A program made the translations under genes and the position numbers. From Mycobacterium sp. PS03-16 (lineage in GTDB: Bacteria > Actinomycetota > Actinomycetes > Mycobacteriales > Mycobacteriaceae): a stretch of 32,360 nt of DNA. Every line of letters begins with the position of its first letter. Position 1 is the first letter of the stretch. The DNA lies in the NCBI RefSeq assembly GCF_004570325.1, contig NZ_SPQO01000045.1:1-32360 (forward strand). Reading direction: 5' to 3'. This document shows, piece after piece, positions 1 to 8,278 of this stretch. The notes under the pieces are model-generated. The model did not search any database. It was not told where the DNA came from and saw only the letters and a list, made by a program, of their open reading frames with translations.

Positions 1-1
1 A

Positions 2-2395
2 TCTGCGACTCCGCCGGCCGCAGCTGCCCAGGCTCCGGCCCCCGCGCCGTCGCCCGCACGGCCGGGTCCGACTCCGGGGCCGCGCCCCGGCCCGGCGCCC
101 AAGCCGGCTCCGCGCACCCCGCGTGTCGGCAACAACCCGTTCTCCTCGCAGCAGCCGGTGGAGCGTCCGATGCCGCGGCCGCAGCCGCGTCCGGGCGCCC
201 CGCGTCCCGGCACGCCGCGCCCCGGCATGTCCCCGAACAACATGCCGCCGCGTCCGGCGGGCCCGCGTCCCGGCGCACCCTCGGGTCGTCCCGGCGGGCC
301 GCGCCCCGGTCCCGGTGGCCGTGGGCCCGGCGCCGGTGGCGGTCGTCCCGGTGGTGGCGGCGGTAACTACCGCGGCGGCGGTGCCGGTGGCGGCGCCGGT
401 GCAGGCGGAGCGGCTGCCGGAGGTTTCCGCGGTCGTCCCGGCGGCGGCGGCGGTGGCCGTCCCGGTCAGCGCGGTGGCGCGGCCGGTGCGTTCGGCCGTC
501 CCGGCGGTGCCCCGAAGCGGGGTCGCAAGTCGAAGCGGGCGAAACGCGCCGAATACGAGAACATGCAGGCGCCGGTCGTCGGTGGCGTGCGGTTGCCGCA
601 CGGCAACGGCGAGACCATCCGGCTGGCGCGCGGTGCGTCCCTGTCCGACTTCGCCGACAAGATCAACGCCAACCCGGCCTCGCTGGTGCAGGCGCTGTTC
701 AACCTCGGCGAGATGGTGACCGCGACGCAGTCCGTCGACGACTCGACGCTGGAACTGCTCGGCAGCGAGATGAACTACGTCGTGCAGGTGGTGTCCCCCG
801 AGGACGAGGACCGCGAGCTGCTGCAGTCGTTCGACCTCACCTACGGCGAGGACGAGGGCGGCGAGGACGACCTCGAGTTCCGGCCGCCGGTGGTCACCGT
901 CATGGGTCACGTCGACCACGGCAAGACCCGACTGCTGGACACGATCCGTCAGGCCAACGTCCGCGAGGAGGAGGCCGGTGGCATCACCCAGCACATCGGC
1001 GCCTACCAGGTGGCCGTCGATCTCGACGGCAGCGAGCGGCCGATCACGTTCATCGACACCCCGGGTCACGAGGCGTTCACCGCCATGCGTGCCCGTGGTG
1101 CGAAGGCCACCGACATCGCGATCCTGGTGGTTGCCGCCGACGACGGCGTGATGCCGCAGACGGTGGAGGCCGTGAACCACGCGCAGGCCGCTGACGTGCC
1201 GATCGTGGTGGCGGTCAACAAGATCGACAAGGAGGGCGCGGACCCGGCCAAGATCCGCGGCCAGCTGACCGAATACGGTCTGGTGCCCGAGGAGTACGGC
1301 GGCGACACGATGTTCGTCGACATCTCGGCGAAGAACAACGTCAACATCGAGGCGCTGCTCGAAGCCGTGATCCTGACCGCTGACGCGTCGCTGGATCTGC
1401 GGGCCAACCCCGACATGGAGGCCCAGGGCGTCGCGATCGAGGCGCACCTCGACCGTGGCCGCGGCCCGGTGGCGACCGTGCTCATCCAGCGCGGCACGCT
1501 GCGGGTCGGCGACTCGGTGGTGGCCGGCGACGCCTACGGGCGCGTCCGCCGCATGGTCGACGAACACGGCGAGGACGTCGAGGCGGCGCTGCCGTCCCGT
1601 CCGGTGCAGGTCATCGGCTTCACGTCGGTGCCGGGCGCCGGTGACAACTTCCTCGTCGTCGACGAGGACCGCATCGCCCGCCAGATCGCCGACCGGCGCA
1701 GTGCGCGCAAGCGCAACGCGCTGGCCGCCCGCAGCCGCAAGCGCATCAGCCTCGAGGACCTGGATTCGGCGCTGAAGGAAACCAGCCAGCTGAACCTGAT
1801 CCTCAAGGGCGACAACGCCGGTACGGTCGAGGCGCTCGAGGAGGCCCTGCTGGGCATCCAGGTCGACGACGAGGTGGAACTGCGCGTCATCGACCGCGGC
1901 GTCGGTGGTGTCACCGAGACCAACGTCAACCTGGCGTCGGCGTCGGACGCGATCATCATCGGCTTCAACGTCCGCGCCGAGGGTAAGGCCACCGAGCTGG
2001 CCAACCGCGAGGGTGTGGAGATCCGGTACTACTCGGTGATCTACCAGGCCATCGACGAGATCGAGAGCGCGCTCAAGGGCATGCTCAAGCCGATCTACGA
2101 GGAGCGCGAGCTCGGCCGGGCCGAGATCCGTGCGATCTTCCGGTCGTCGAAGGTCGGCAACATCGCCGGTTGCCTCGTCCAGTCGGGCATCATGCGGCGC
2201 AACGCCAAGGCGCGCCTGCTGCGCGACAACGTCGTGGTGGCCGAGAACCTCACCGTCTCGTCGCTGCGTCGCGAGAAGGACGACGTCACCGAGGTGCGCG
2301 ACGGGTACGAATGCGGTCTGACGCTGACGTACTCCGACATCAAGGAAGGCGACATCGTCGAGACGTACGAGCTGGTCGAGAAGGCGAGGACCTGA
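2..2395 (+). CDS. infB: Translation initiation factor IF-2 (5' end outside window)
   Basis: IF-2 is the GTPase that brings initiator fMet-tRNA to the 30S subunit and promotes 50S joining. The frame is open from base 2, so the N-terminus lies upstream. The visible part begins with a long disordered Pro/Ala/Gly/Arg-rich segment (to about base 530), as in mycobacterial IF-2. Next come a basic KRGRKSKRAKR stretch and the IF2_N domain. The G domain starts near base 895 with G1 GHVDHGKT, then DTPGHEAF (G3) and NKIDK (G4). Two beta-barrel domains flank the IF-2 D3 alpha/beta domain, and the protein ends in the tRNA-binding domain (FRSSKVGNIAGC, then EGDIVETYE). TGA at 2393-2395 is followed three bases later by the rbfA ATG, so the two are probably co-transcribed. 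Identification is certain; only the N-terminus is missing. Confidence 0.98.
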   Translation, partial: SATPPAAAAQAPAPAPSPARPGPTPGPRPGPAPKPAPRTPRVGNNPFSSQQPVERPMPRPQPRPGAPRPGTPRPGMSPNNMPPRPAGPRPGAPSGRPGGPRPGPGGRGPGAGGGRPGGGGGNYRGGGAGGGAGAGGAAAGGFRGRPGGGGGGRPGQRGGAAGAFGRPGGAPKRGRKSKRAKRAEYENMQAPVVGGVRLPHGNGETIRLARGASLSDFADKINANPASLVQALFNLGEMVTATQSVDDSTLELLGSEMNYVVQVVSPEDEDRELLQSFDLTYGEDEGGEDDLEFRPPVVTVMGHVDHGKTRLLDTIRQANVREEEAGGITQHIGAYQVAVDLDGSERPITFIDTPGHEAFTAMRARGAKATDIAILVVAADDGVMPQTVEAVNHAQAADVPIVVAVNKIDKEGADPAKIRGQLTEYGLVPEEYGGDTMFVDISAKNNVNIEALLEAVILTADASLDLRANPDMEAQGVAIEAHLDRGRGPVATVLIQRGTLRVGDSVVAGDAYGRVRRMVDEHGEDVEAALPSRPVQVIGFTSVPGAGDNFLVVDEDRIARQIADRRSARKRNALAARSRKRISLEDLDSALKETSQLNLILKGDNAGTVEALEEALLGIQVDDEVELRVIDRGVGGVTETNVNLASASDAIIIGFNVRAEGKATELANREGVEIRYYSVIYQAIDEIESALKGMLKPIYEERELGRAEIRAIFRSSKVGNIAGCLVQSGIMRRNAKARLLRDNVVVAENLTVSSLRREKDDVTEVRDGYECGLTLTYSDIKEGDIVETYELVEKART

Positions 2396-2398
2396 CCG

Positions 2399-2914
2399 AT
2401 GGCTGACCCCGCACGAGCGAAGCGGTTGGCCAAGCGCATCTCCACCATCGTCGCCTCGGCGATCGAGTACGAGGTCAAGGATCCGCGGCTGGCCGGGGTG
2501 ACGATCACCGACGCCAAGGTCTCCGGCGACCTGCACGACGCCACGCTGTTCTACACCGTGATCGGGCGCAGCCTGGACGAGGAGCCGGACTACGCCGGCG
2601 CGGCGGCCGGGCTGGAGAAGGCCAGAGGGGTGTTGCGCTCGAAGGTGGGCGCCGCGCTCGGGGTGCGCTTCACCCCGACGCTGGCGTTCGAGCGCGACAC
2701 CGTGCCGGATGCGGCACACCGGATGGAGGAGCTGCTGGCGCGGGCACGTGCCGCGGATGAGGATTTGGCGAGAGTTCGTCAGGGTGCCAAGCATGCCGGT
2801 GACGCCGACCCGTACCGTGTGAGTGGGGCGGAGGGCGAAACCGGGGGGCTTGAAGAGATTCAAGCCGAACTCGATGCTGAGGACACCGGTGACCGCTATC
2901 GACAAGACGACTGA
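2399..2914 (+). CDS. rbfA: 30S ribosome-binding factor A
   Basis: RbfA is a KH-fold protein that binds immature 30S subunits and helps 16S rRNA 5'-end maturation and cold adaptation. The product has 171 residues. The N-terminus (ADPARAKRLAKRISTIVASAIE) and the core (VKDPRLAGVTITDAKVSGDLHDATLFYT, FTPTLAFERD, HRMEELLARA) are the family hallmarks. An acidic tail of about 45 residues extends past the core, as in other mycobacteria. The ATG lies three bases after the infB stop. The 3' end overlaps the likely nrnA start by 26 bases. The order infB-rbfA-nrnA is conserved in mycobacteria, which supports one ribosome-biogenesis and RNA-turnover operon. Confidence 0.96.
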   Translation: MADPARAKRLAKRISTIVASAIEYEVKDPRLAGVTITDAKVSGDLHDATLFYTVIGRSLDEEPDYAGAAAGLEKARGVLRSKVGAALGVRFTPTLAFERDTVPDAAHRMEELLARARAADEDLARVRQGAKHAGDADPYRVSGAEGETGGLEEIQAELDAEDTGDRYRQDD

Positions 2915-3884
2915 CGCACCTGCCGGCACGCGGGTGGATGCCTTTCGGGCAGCCGACATGCTGGCCGCGGCCACGACGGTCAGCGTGGTCTGTCACGTCT
3001 ATCCCGATGCCGACACGATCGGCGCCGGGCTGGCGCTCGCACTGGTGCTCGACCACGCCGGCAAGCATGTGCAGGTGGGTTTCGCCGCGCCCGACCGGCT
3101 GCCCGACTCGCTGCAGTCGCTGCCCGGCGGCCATCTGCTGGTGGCGCCGGAGCGGATGCGTCGCGACGCCGATCTGGTGGTCACCGTGGACATCCCGAGC
3201 GTCAACCGGCTGGGCGCGTTGAGCGACCTGGCCGAGCCGGGCCGCCGCGTGCTGGTCATCGATCACCACGCGTCGAACCAGCTGTTCGGCACCGCGAATT
3301 TCGTGGACCCGTCCGCGGACTCGACGACCATGCTGATCGCCGACCTGCTCGATGCGTGGAACAAGCCGATCGACGCCGGTGTCGCGCACTGCCTGTACGC
3401 CGGGCTGACCACCGACACCGGGTCGTTCCGCTGGGCCAGCGCGCGGGCGCACAAGCTGGCGGCGCGGCTGGTGGAGATGGGCGTGGACAACGCGGGGATC
3501 AGCCGCACCCTGCTCGACACCCATCCGTTCGCGTGGCTGCCGATGCTGTCGCGGGTGCTGGGTTCGGCGCGGCTGGTGCCCGAGGCGGTCGAGGGACGTG
3601 GGCTGGTGTACGCGCTGGTGCCGCACGAGGAGTGGGCCGGCGCGCGGCCGGAGGAAGTCGAGAGCATCGTCGACATCGTCCGCACCACCGCGCAGGCCGA
3701 GGTCGCCGCGGTGTTCAAGGAGATCGAACCGCAGCACTGGTCGGTGTCGATGCGGGCGAAGTCCATCGATCTGGCGTCGGTGGCCAGCGCCTTCGGCGGC
3801 GGCGGTCACCGGCTGGCGGCCGGGTACTCGGCCAGCGGCGTCGCCGACGATGTGGTGGCGGCCCTGCGCGCAGCGCTGGGCTGA
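2889..3884 (+). CDS. nrnA: DHH/DHHA1 phosphoesterase: oligoribonuclease / pAp phosphatase NrnA
   Basis: This family degrades short RNA oligonucleotides and dephosphorylates 3'-phosphoadenosine 5'-phosphate; the M. tuberculosis homologue (Rv2837c) also hydrolyses cyclic dinucleotides. From GTG 2889 the protein has 331 residues. The DHH domain has an HVYPDADTIG motif (D40, D42) and D125-H126-H127 for the Mn centre; the DHHA1 domain ends with GGGGH (H307) and LAAGY. GTG 2889 is preferred because the protein then begins MTAIDKTT, like the tubercle homologue, and GAGGA lies about six bases upstream. GTG 2823 and ATG 2874 are in-frame alternatives. It overlaps rbfA by 26 bases and touches the next gene, so translation is probably coupled. 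Confidence 0.95.
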   Translation: MTAIDKTTDAPAGTRVDAFRAADMLAAATTVSVVCHVYPDADTIGAGLALALVLDHAGKHVQVGFAAPDRLPDSLQSLPGGHLLVAPERMRRDADLVVTVDIPSVNRLGALSDLAEPGRRVLVIDHHASNQLFGTANFVDPSADSTTMLIADLLDAWNKPIDAGVAHCLYAGLTTDTGSFRWASARAHKLAARLVEMGVDNAGISRTLLDTHPFAWLPMLSRVLGSARLVPEAVEGRGLVYALVPHEEWAGARPEEVESIVDIVRTTAQAEVAAVFKEIEPQHWSVSMRAKSIDLASVASAFGGGGHRLAAGYSASGVADDVVAALRAALG

Positions 3885-5213
3885 GTGGGCGAGCCCGAGA
3901 CGCCGACCGCTCCGGCGACGAGTCGGCGCATCGCGGCGTTGGCCCTGCCCGCGCTGGGAGTGCTTGCCGCCGAGCCGATCTATCTGCTGTTCGACCTCGC
4001 CGTCATCGGCCGGCTCGGTGCGCTCAGCCTGGCCGGCCTGGCGATCGGTGCGCTCATCATGGGAGTGCTCACCGCCCAGTTGACCTTCCTGTCCTACGGC
4101 ACGACGGCGCGCGCCGCCCGGTTCTACGGCGCGGGGGACCGGGCGGCAGCGGTGCGCGAGGGTGTCCAGGCCACGTGGCTGGCCCTGGGCGTCGGCACCG
4201 TCATCGTCGTCGCCGTCCAGATCTTCGCCGTGCCGCTGGTGTCGGCGCTGGCGGCCGGCGGTGACATCGCCGAGGCGGCGCTGCCCTGGATCCGGATCGC
4301 CAGCCTCGCGGTGCCGGCGATCCTGATGGCCGCGGCCGGCAACGGCTGGATGCGCGGGGTCCAGGACACGGTGCGGCCAATGCGCTACGTGGTGTTCGGC
4401 TTCGCCGTGTCGGCGGTGCTGTGCCCGCTGCTGGTGTACGGCTGGCTCGGGGCGCCGCGGCTGGGTCTGCCGGGTTCGGCGGTGGCCAACATCGTCGGTC
4501 AGTGGCTGGCCGCGGCACTGTTCGGCTGGGCGCTGCTCACCGAGAAGGTGCGGTTGCGCCCGCAGCCTGCGGTGCTGCGCGCCCAGCTCGTGATGGGCCG
4601 GGACCTGGTGCTGCGCACGGTCGCGTTTCAGGCGTGCTTCGTCTCGGCCGGCGCCGTGGCCGCGCGGTTCGGCGCGGCCGCGGTGGCCGCACACCAGGTG
4701 GTGCTGCAACTGTGGAACTTTCTTGCCCTGGTGCTGGATTCGCTGGCCATCGCCGCGCAGTCGCTGGTCGGTGCGGCGCTGGGCGCCGGGCATCTGACGC
4801 ACGCGAAATCTGTCGCGTGGCGGGTGACGCTGTTCTCCACGGTCGCCGCCGGGGCGCTGTCGCTGGTGTTCGCGGCCGGGGCCTCGGTGCTGCCCGCGGT
4901 GTTCACCGACGACCGCACGGTGCTCGACGAGATCGGGGTGCCGTGGTGGTTCCTGGTCGGTCAGTTGCCGGTCGCCGGAGTGGTGTTCGCCCTCGACGGG
5001 GTGCTGCTGGGCGCCGGTGACGCGAAGTTCATGCGCAACGCGACCCTGCTCAGCGCGCTGATCGGCTTCCTGCCGTTGATCTGGCTCTCGCTGGCGTTCG
5101 GCTGGGGCCTGCTCGGCATCTGGGCCGGGTTGTCGACGTTCATGGTGCTGCGGCTGCTGTTCGTCGGGTGGCGCACGCTGTCGGGGCGCTGGCTGGTGCC
5201 GGGCACGTCATAG
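3885..5213 (+). CDS. dinF: MATE family efflux transporter, DinF-like
   Basis: This is a 442-residue inner-membrane exporter of the MATE superfamily, which uses ion gradients to expel cationic or other small molecules. About twelve hydrophobic segments are spread along the protein. Family features include IAALALPALGVLAAEPIYLLFD at the N-terminus, a repeat-like second half (AVAAHQVVLQLWNFLALVLDSLAIAAQSLVG) and LDGVLLGAGD near the end. The GTG follows the nrnA stop with no gap, so expression is probably coupled. In M. tuberculosis the gene next to nrnA is likewise annotated dinF. The substrate is unknown; the name reflects similarity to E. coli DinF and does not show SOS control. The last six bases overlap the convergent methyltransferase gene. 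Confidence 0.92.
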   Translation: MGEPETPTAPATSRRIAALALPALGVLAAEPIYLLFDLAVIGRLGALSLAGLAIGALIMGVLTAQLTFLSYGTTARAARFYGAGDRAAAVREGVQATWLALGVGTVIVVAVQIFAVPLVSALAAGGDIAEAALPWIRIASLAVPAILMAAAGNGWMRGVQDTVRPMRYVVFGFAVSAVLCPLLVYGWLGAPRLGLPGSAVANIVGQWLAAALFGWALLTEKVRLRPQPAVLRAQLVMGRDLVLRTVAFQACFVSAGAVAARFGAAAVAAHQVVLQLWNFLALVLDSLAIAAQSLVGAALGAGHLTHAKSVAWRVTLFSTVAAGALSLVFAAGASVLPAVFTDDRTVLDEIGVPWWFLVGQLPVAGVVFALDGVLLGAGDAKFMRNATLLSALIGFLPLIWLSLAFGWGLLGIWAGLSTFMVLRLLFVGWRTLSGRWLVPGTS

Positions 5214-5831
5214 GTCGCGCGGCCGGACGGCGCGAACGGTCCACGCGCCCCGCCGCCCACGCTGGTGCGCGGTCACGCCGGCCTCGGTGAAGCCGGCCGA
5301 ACGGCACAGCGCGGCAGCGGTTTCCGCCTGCCGCGGGGTCCAGCCGTGGCTGGCGAAGCCGGTGGCGCCGGGCGTCACCCGGCGTTCGACGATGAGCAGC
5401 TGTCCGCCGGGGGCGAGTACGCGGTACGCCTCGGCCAGGCCGGCGTCGACGTCGGGCCAGTGGTGCACGGTGGCCAGCGCCCAGACCACGGTGGCGGACC
5501 TGTCCGGCACCGGAAGCGTCTCGGCGCCGCCCGGCGCCCAGGTGATCCGCGCCGAACGGCGCGTGACGGCCCGCGCCACCCGCAGCATCACGGCGGCCGG
5601 GTCGACCCCGGTGACCCGGGCGCCCCGGCGGGCGGCCACCCGTGCGGCGGTGCCCGGACCACAGCCGACGTCGACGACGTGGTCGCCCGGCGCCACCCCG
5701 GCGACGTCGGCGGCCAGGTGGGCGTTACCGCGTCCGGTGAGCAGGAAGACCAGCGCGAACAGTGCACCGGCCGGTCCGGCGAACCCGGGCTGGTCGGCGT
5801 GGTGGTTGACGATGGTGGTGGAGTCGGTCAT
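5208..5831 (-). CDS. Class I SAM-dependent methyltransferase
   Basis: The product (207 residues) is a Rossmann-fold methyltransferase of the UbiE/Methyltransf_11 type. Motif I is VVDVGCGPGTAARVAARRGA, motif II is VTGVDPAAVML, and a post-motif stretch reads VWALATVHHWPDVDAGLAEAYRVLAPGG. No substrate-specific domain is visible, so the acceptor cannot be named. The ATG at 5831 lies seven bases after a -10-like CAAGGT, so the message is probably leaderless. The gene diverges from a MerR regulator whose predicted operator lies in this promoter, so it is the likely target of that regulator. The 3' end overlaps the MATE gene by six bases in convergent orientation. Confidence 0.88.
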   Translation of the reverse strand: MTDSTTIVNHHADQPGFAGPAGALFALVFLLTGRGNAHLAADVAGVAPGDHVVDVGCGPGTAARVAARRGARVTGVDPAAVMLRVARAVTRRSARITWAPGGAETLPVPDRSATVVWALATVHHWPDVDAGLAEAYRVLAPGGQLLIVERRVTPGATGFASHGWTPRQAETAAALCRSAGFTEAGVTAHQRGRRGAWTVRAVRPRDL

Positions 5832-5838
5832 GGTCTCG

Positions 5839-5869
5839 ACCTTGCCGGTTCAAGCCCGGTTGAAGTCAA
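5839..5869 (-). promoter_or_regulatory. MerR-type promoter/operator of the methyltransferase gene
   Basis: On the minus strand a -35 (TTGACT, 5869-5864) and a -10 (CAAGGT, 5844-5839) are separated by 19 bp, the long spacer typical of MerR-activated promoters. Inside the spacer lies an inverted repeat, TTCAA-6 bp-TTGAA (5849-5864). The -10 ends seven bases before the methyltransferase ATG. The adjacent divergent gene encodes a MerR protein. Spacing, dyad and neighbour agree; the binding itself is inferred. Confidence 0.65.
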
Positions 5870-5877
5870 ATGGCCGG

Positions 5878-6300
5878 ATGGAGGCGATTCCGATCGGCGA
5901 GGCGGCCGCCCGGCTGGGGATGGCGCCGTCGACGCTGCGCTACTACGACGACCGTGGACTGGTGCGCCCGCAGGCACGACAGTCCGGCCGGCGCATGTAC
6001 GGGACCGACGAGCTGCGCCGGCTGGCGTTGCTCAAGATCTTCCACGGGCTGGGTGTGCCGCTCGACACCGCGGCGGCGGTGCTCGACGCGCCCAGTGAGC
6101 AGTGGCGACAGACGGTGCACGAGCAGATGGCCGAGCTCGACCGGGTGATCGCCCGGGCCCGCGGGGCCCAGCGGTTCCTCACCCACGCATTGGGGTGTCC
6201 GACCGATCACCCCGCGCGGGAGTGCCCGACGATGACCGGCGCCCTGGACCGTCTCGTCGACGGCATGACGATCGAGGAACTCGCCGGCGAGCACAGCTGA
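5878..6300 (+). CDS. MerR family transcriptional regulator
   Basis: From ATG 5878 the product has 140 residues. The N-terminal winged helix-turn-helix is canonical: IGEAAARLGMAPSTLRYYDDRGLVRPQARQSGRRMYG, then a second DNA-contact region around LRRLALLKIFHGLGVPLD. A long dimerisation helix follows (EQWRQTVHEQMAELDRVIARARG). The C-terminal region has two cysteines, C107 and C116, spaced C-x8-C (GCPTDHPAREC). CueR and ZntR bind metal through similarly placed cysteines, so metal or thiol sensing is possible but unproven. An upstream in-frame extension reaches far back across the divergent gene and is not credible. It probably controls the divergent methyltransferase and itself. Confidence 0.9.
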   Translation: MEAIPIGEAAARLGMAPSTLRYYDDRGLVRPQARQSGRRMYGTDELRRLALLKIFHGLGVPLDTAAAVLDAPSEQWRQTVHEQMAELDRVIARARGAQRFLTHALGCPTDHPARECPTMTGALDRLVDGMTIEELAGEHS

Positions 6301-6308
6301 AACACCTT

Positions 6309-6369
6309 GCGAGCGTGCGTGGCTGCAGCCGACACACCGGGTGCCGGACGTGCAGACACGCACGCTCGC
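6309..6369. terminator. Long hairpin between convergent genes (bidirectional terminator or repeat)
   Basis: A 13-bp perfect inverted repeat (GCGAGCGTGCGTG at 6309-6321, CACGCACGCTCGC at 6357-6369) continues after one mismatch into CTGCA/TGCAG (6323-6327, 6351-6355), leaving a loop of about 23 nt. It fills the gap between the MerR gene and the ABC ATPase gene, which converge here. There is no T-tract on either side. From memory, similar palindromes recur between mycobacterial genes. Confidence 0.6.
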
Positions 6370-6374
6370 GGGAT

Positions 6375-7187
6375 CTAATCTGCGGCGGTGGAGCTGCCGA
6401 GCAGGTCGCGCACCCGGTTGGCGACCCGGATGAACTCCGGGCGCTCCATGGTGGCGGCGTACTCCCGGTCATCGGGCAGGTCGACGTCGAGGGTCTCGAC
6501 GATCCGGCCCGGCCGCGGGCTCATCACCACCACGCGGTTGGCCAGGTACACGGCCTCGGCCACCGAATGGGTGACCAGCACGACCGTGGTTCCGGTCTCC
6601 CGCCAGATGCGGTGCAGTTCGACGTTCATCTTCTCGCGGGTGAGCGCGTCCAGCGCGCCGAACGGTTCGTCCATCAGCAGCACGTCCGGTTCGTGCAGCA
6701 GTGCCCGGCACAGCGAGACACGTTGCTGCATACCGCCGGACAGCTCATGCGGCAGCGCGTTCTCGAAGCCGGACAGACCGGTCATCTCGATGAGGTGATC
6801 GCAGCGCCGCGCGGCCTGCTGACGGGGCATGCCCCGCATCTCGGCCTGCAGCAGGATGTTGCGGCGCACCGAACGCCATTCGAGCAGCGCGGCCCGCTGG
6901 AACACGTATCCGATCTCGCGCTGCGGGCCGCGGACGTCGCGGCCGCGCAGCCGCACCGATCCGGAGGTGGAGTCGGTCAGCCCGGCGACGACCTTGAGCA
7001 GCGTCGACTTGCCGCACCCCGAGGGGCCGGCGATCGAGACGAATTCGCCGTCGGCGACGCGCAGGTCGATGTCGTCGAGGGCGGTCACCGTCGCCCGCTT
7101 GGACGAGAACGTCACGGTCAGGTTCTCGATCGTGATGGCGTCTGAGGTCACGGTGGTCCCGGGTGGGGTCATGGTCGCGGTCGACAT
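6375..7187 (-). CDS. ABC transporter ATP-binding protein, SsuB/TauB/NitT type
   Basis: This is the 270-residue cytoplasmic ATPase of an importer. Walker A is GPSGCGKST (residues 54-62), the Q-loop is YVFQ, the signature is LSGGMQQR (149-156), Walker B is VLLMDEP (169-175), and VTHS supplies the switch histidine. LEWRSVRRNILLQAEMRG after the Q-loop is typical of the nitrate/sulfonate/taurine subfamily. It is the last gene of a minus-strand operon after permease and binding protein; its GGAGGA site lies just past the binding-protein stop, 12 bases away. It probably energises uptake of a small organic substrate under the nearby LacI-type regulator. The substrate cannot be deduced from this subunit. 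Confidence 0.93.
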   Translation of the reverse strand: MSTATMTPPGTTVTSDAITIENLTVTFSSKRATVTALDDIDLRVADGEFVSIAGPSGCGKSTLLKVVAGLTDSTSGSVRLRGRDVRGPQREIGYVFQRAALLEWRSVRRNILLQAEMRGMPRQQAARRCDHLIEMTGLSGFENALPHELSGGMQQRVSLCRALLHEPDVLLMDEPFGALDALTREKMNVELHRIWRETGTTVVLVTHSVAEAVYLANRVVVMSPRPGRIVETLDVDLPDDREYAATMERPEFIRVANRVRDLLGSSTAAD

Positions 7188-7199
7188 GGTCGCGTCCTC

Positions 7200-8252
7200 C
7201 TACTGCCCGGCCTGCGGGGTGAAGGACGAGTCCCAGTATTCCGCCGGATCCTTGGCCGACTCCAGCAGCCCGGCCTCGGACAGCGTGGTGATGGTGGTGG
7301 TCCAGTCCTCCTTGGCGTTGGTGCCCGGCGCCTGGTCGGCGGTCGCCGGGGTGCTCAGCAGCGGGATCGTCTGCTCCCACTGCTGCAGCAGCACCTCGCG
7401 CGGCGGCATCTGCGGATCCTTGCCGGCCATCGCGTCGACCGCGGCCTCCGGGTTCTCGGCGGCGGCGGCGAACGCCTCGCTGGTCGCGTCGACCATCGAC
7501 TGCACCAGCTCCGGGTTGTCGGCGATGGTGGCCTGGTTGGCGATCAGCCCGTTGCTGTAGAAGTTCAGCCCGGCATCGGAGTACTTGAGGTAGCGCACCT
7601 CACGCCCGCTCTTGTTGGCGATGGTGGGGCCCTGGTCGTGGGCGAAGCCGATCAAACCGTCCACCCGGCCCGACAGCATCGCGGCCATCTTGCCCGCGGC
7701 GTCGAGGCTCTGCTGGGTGACCTGATCCTCGGGCACACCCACCTTGTCGAGGTAGATCGGGAAGGTGGTGGTCGGGGCGTCGCCGGCGGAGACCGCGATG
7801 GTGCGCCCGGCCAGGTCCTGCGGGGTGTTGATGCCGGAGTCGGCGAACACCTGCACGGCCGACGGGGTGGTCTGCAGGAACACCCCGGCGCTCTTGACCT
7901 CCACGCCCTTGTCGATGTTGCTCAGCACGGCCGGGGTGTCGGCCCAGCCGAAGTCGGCCTGCTGCGAGCCGATGGCCTGCACGGTCTTGGTGGAGCCCTG
8001 GCCGGCGTCGATCGTCAGGTCGATGCCGTGCTTGGCGAAGATGCCCTCCTGCACGCCGTAGTAGAACGGTGCGTGCTCCCCGTAGGGGTACCAGTTGAGC
8101 ATCAGGTTGGCCGAGTTCTGCGCGCCCTCACCCTGTGCGGCGGGGCTGCTGGACTCGCTGCTGCCACCCCCGCTGCCGCCGCAGGCGGCCAGGGTGAGCA
8201 TCGCGGTGGTGGCGGCGGCCGCGACGGTGGCGCGGCGGCGGATGGACGTCAT
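7200..8252 (-). CDS. ABC transporter substrate-binding lipoprotein, NMT1/THI5-like (SsuA/TauA fold)
   Basis: The product (350 residues) is a periplasmic-type binding protein anchored to the membrane. It starts with a basic n-region and hydrophobic core ending in a lipobox, LTLAAC, with C24 as the lipidation site. A Gly/Ser linker follows. The body has NMT1/THI5-like features: NLMLNWYPYGEHAPFYYG, GIDLTIDAGQGSTKTVQAIGSQQADFGWAD, TPQDLAGRTIAVSAGD. This fold binds sulfonates, nitrate, pyrimidine thiamine precursors or other flat anions, so it is unusual beside sugar-type enzymes. ATG 8252 is supported by GAGGAGA upstream; a longer frame reading back through the permease gene is a shadow. Confidence 0.92.
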   Translation of the reverse strand: MTSIRRRATVAAAATTAMLTLAACGGSGGGSSESSSPAAQGEGAQNSANLMLNWYPYGEHAPFYYGVQEGIFAKHGIDLTIDAGQGSTKTVQAIGSQQADFGWADTPAVLSNIDKGVEVKSAGVFLQTTPSAVQVFADSGINTPQDLAGRTIAVSAGDAPTTTFPIYLDKVGVPEDQVTQQSLDAAGKMAAMLSGRVDGLIGFAHDQGPTIANKSGREVRYLKYSDAGLNFYSNGLIANQATIADNPELVQSMVDATSEAFAAAAENPEAAVDAMAGKDPQMPPREVLLQQWEQTIPLLSTPATADQAPGTNAKEDWTTTITTLSEAGLLESAKDPAEYWDSSFTPQAGQ

Positions 8253-8278
8253 GGGGTTCTCCTCGTTGAGTGGGGTGG

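Noticed and set aside
158..540. Gly/Pro/Arg-rich repeat-like sequence as a PE_PGRS or tandem-repeat element
   Set aside because: It is in frame with the IF-2 G domain and is the known disordered N-terminal region of mycobacterial IF-2.
2670..4802. A 710-codon open frame on the minus strand opposite nrnA and the MATE gene
   Set aside because: It is rich in Arg, Gln and His in low-complexity runs, resembles no family, and lies opposite two well-supported genes. Long antisense frames are expected at this GC content.
5287..5877. A long N-terminal extension of the MerR protein
   Set aside because: The extension runs opposite the methyltransferase gene and has no similarity to MerR proteins, which begin at the helix-turn-helix as here from ATG 5878.
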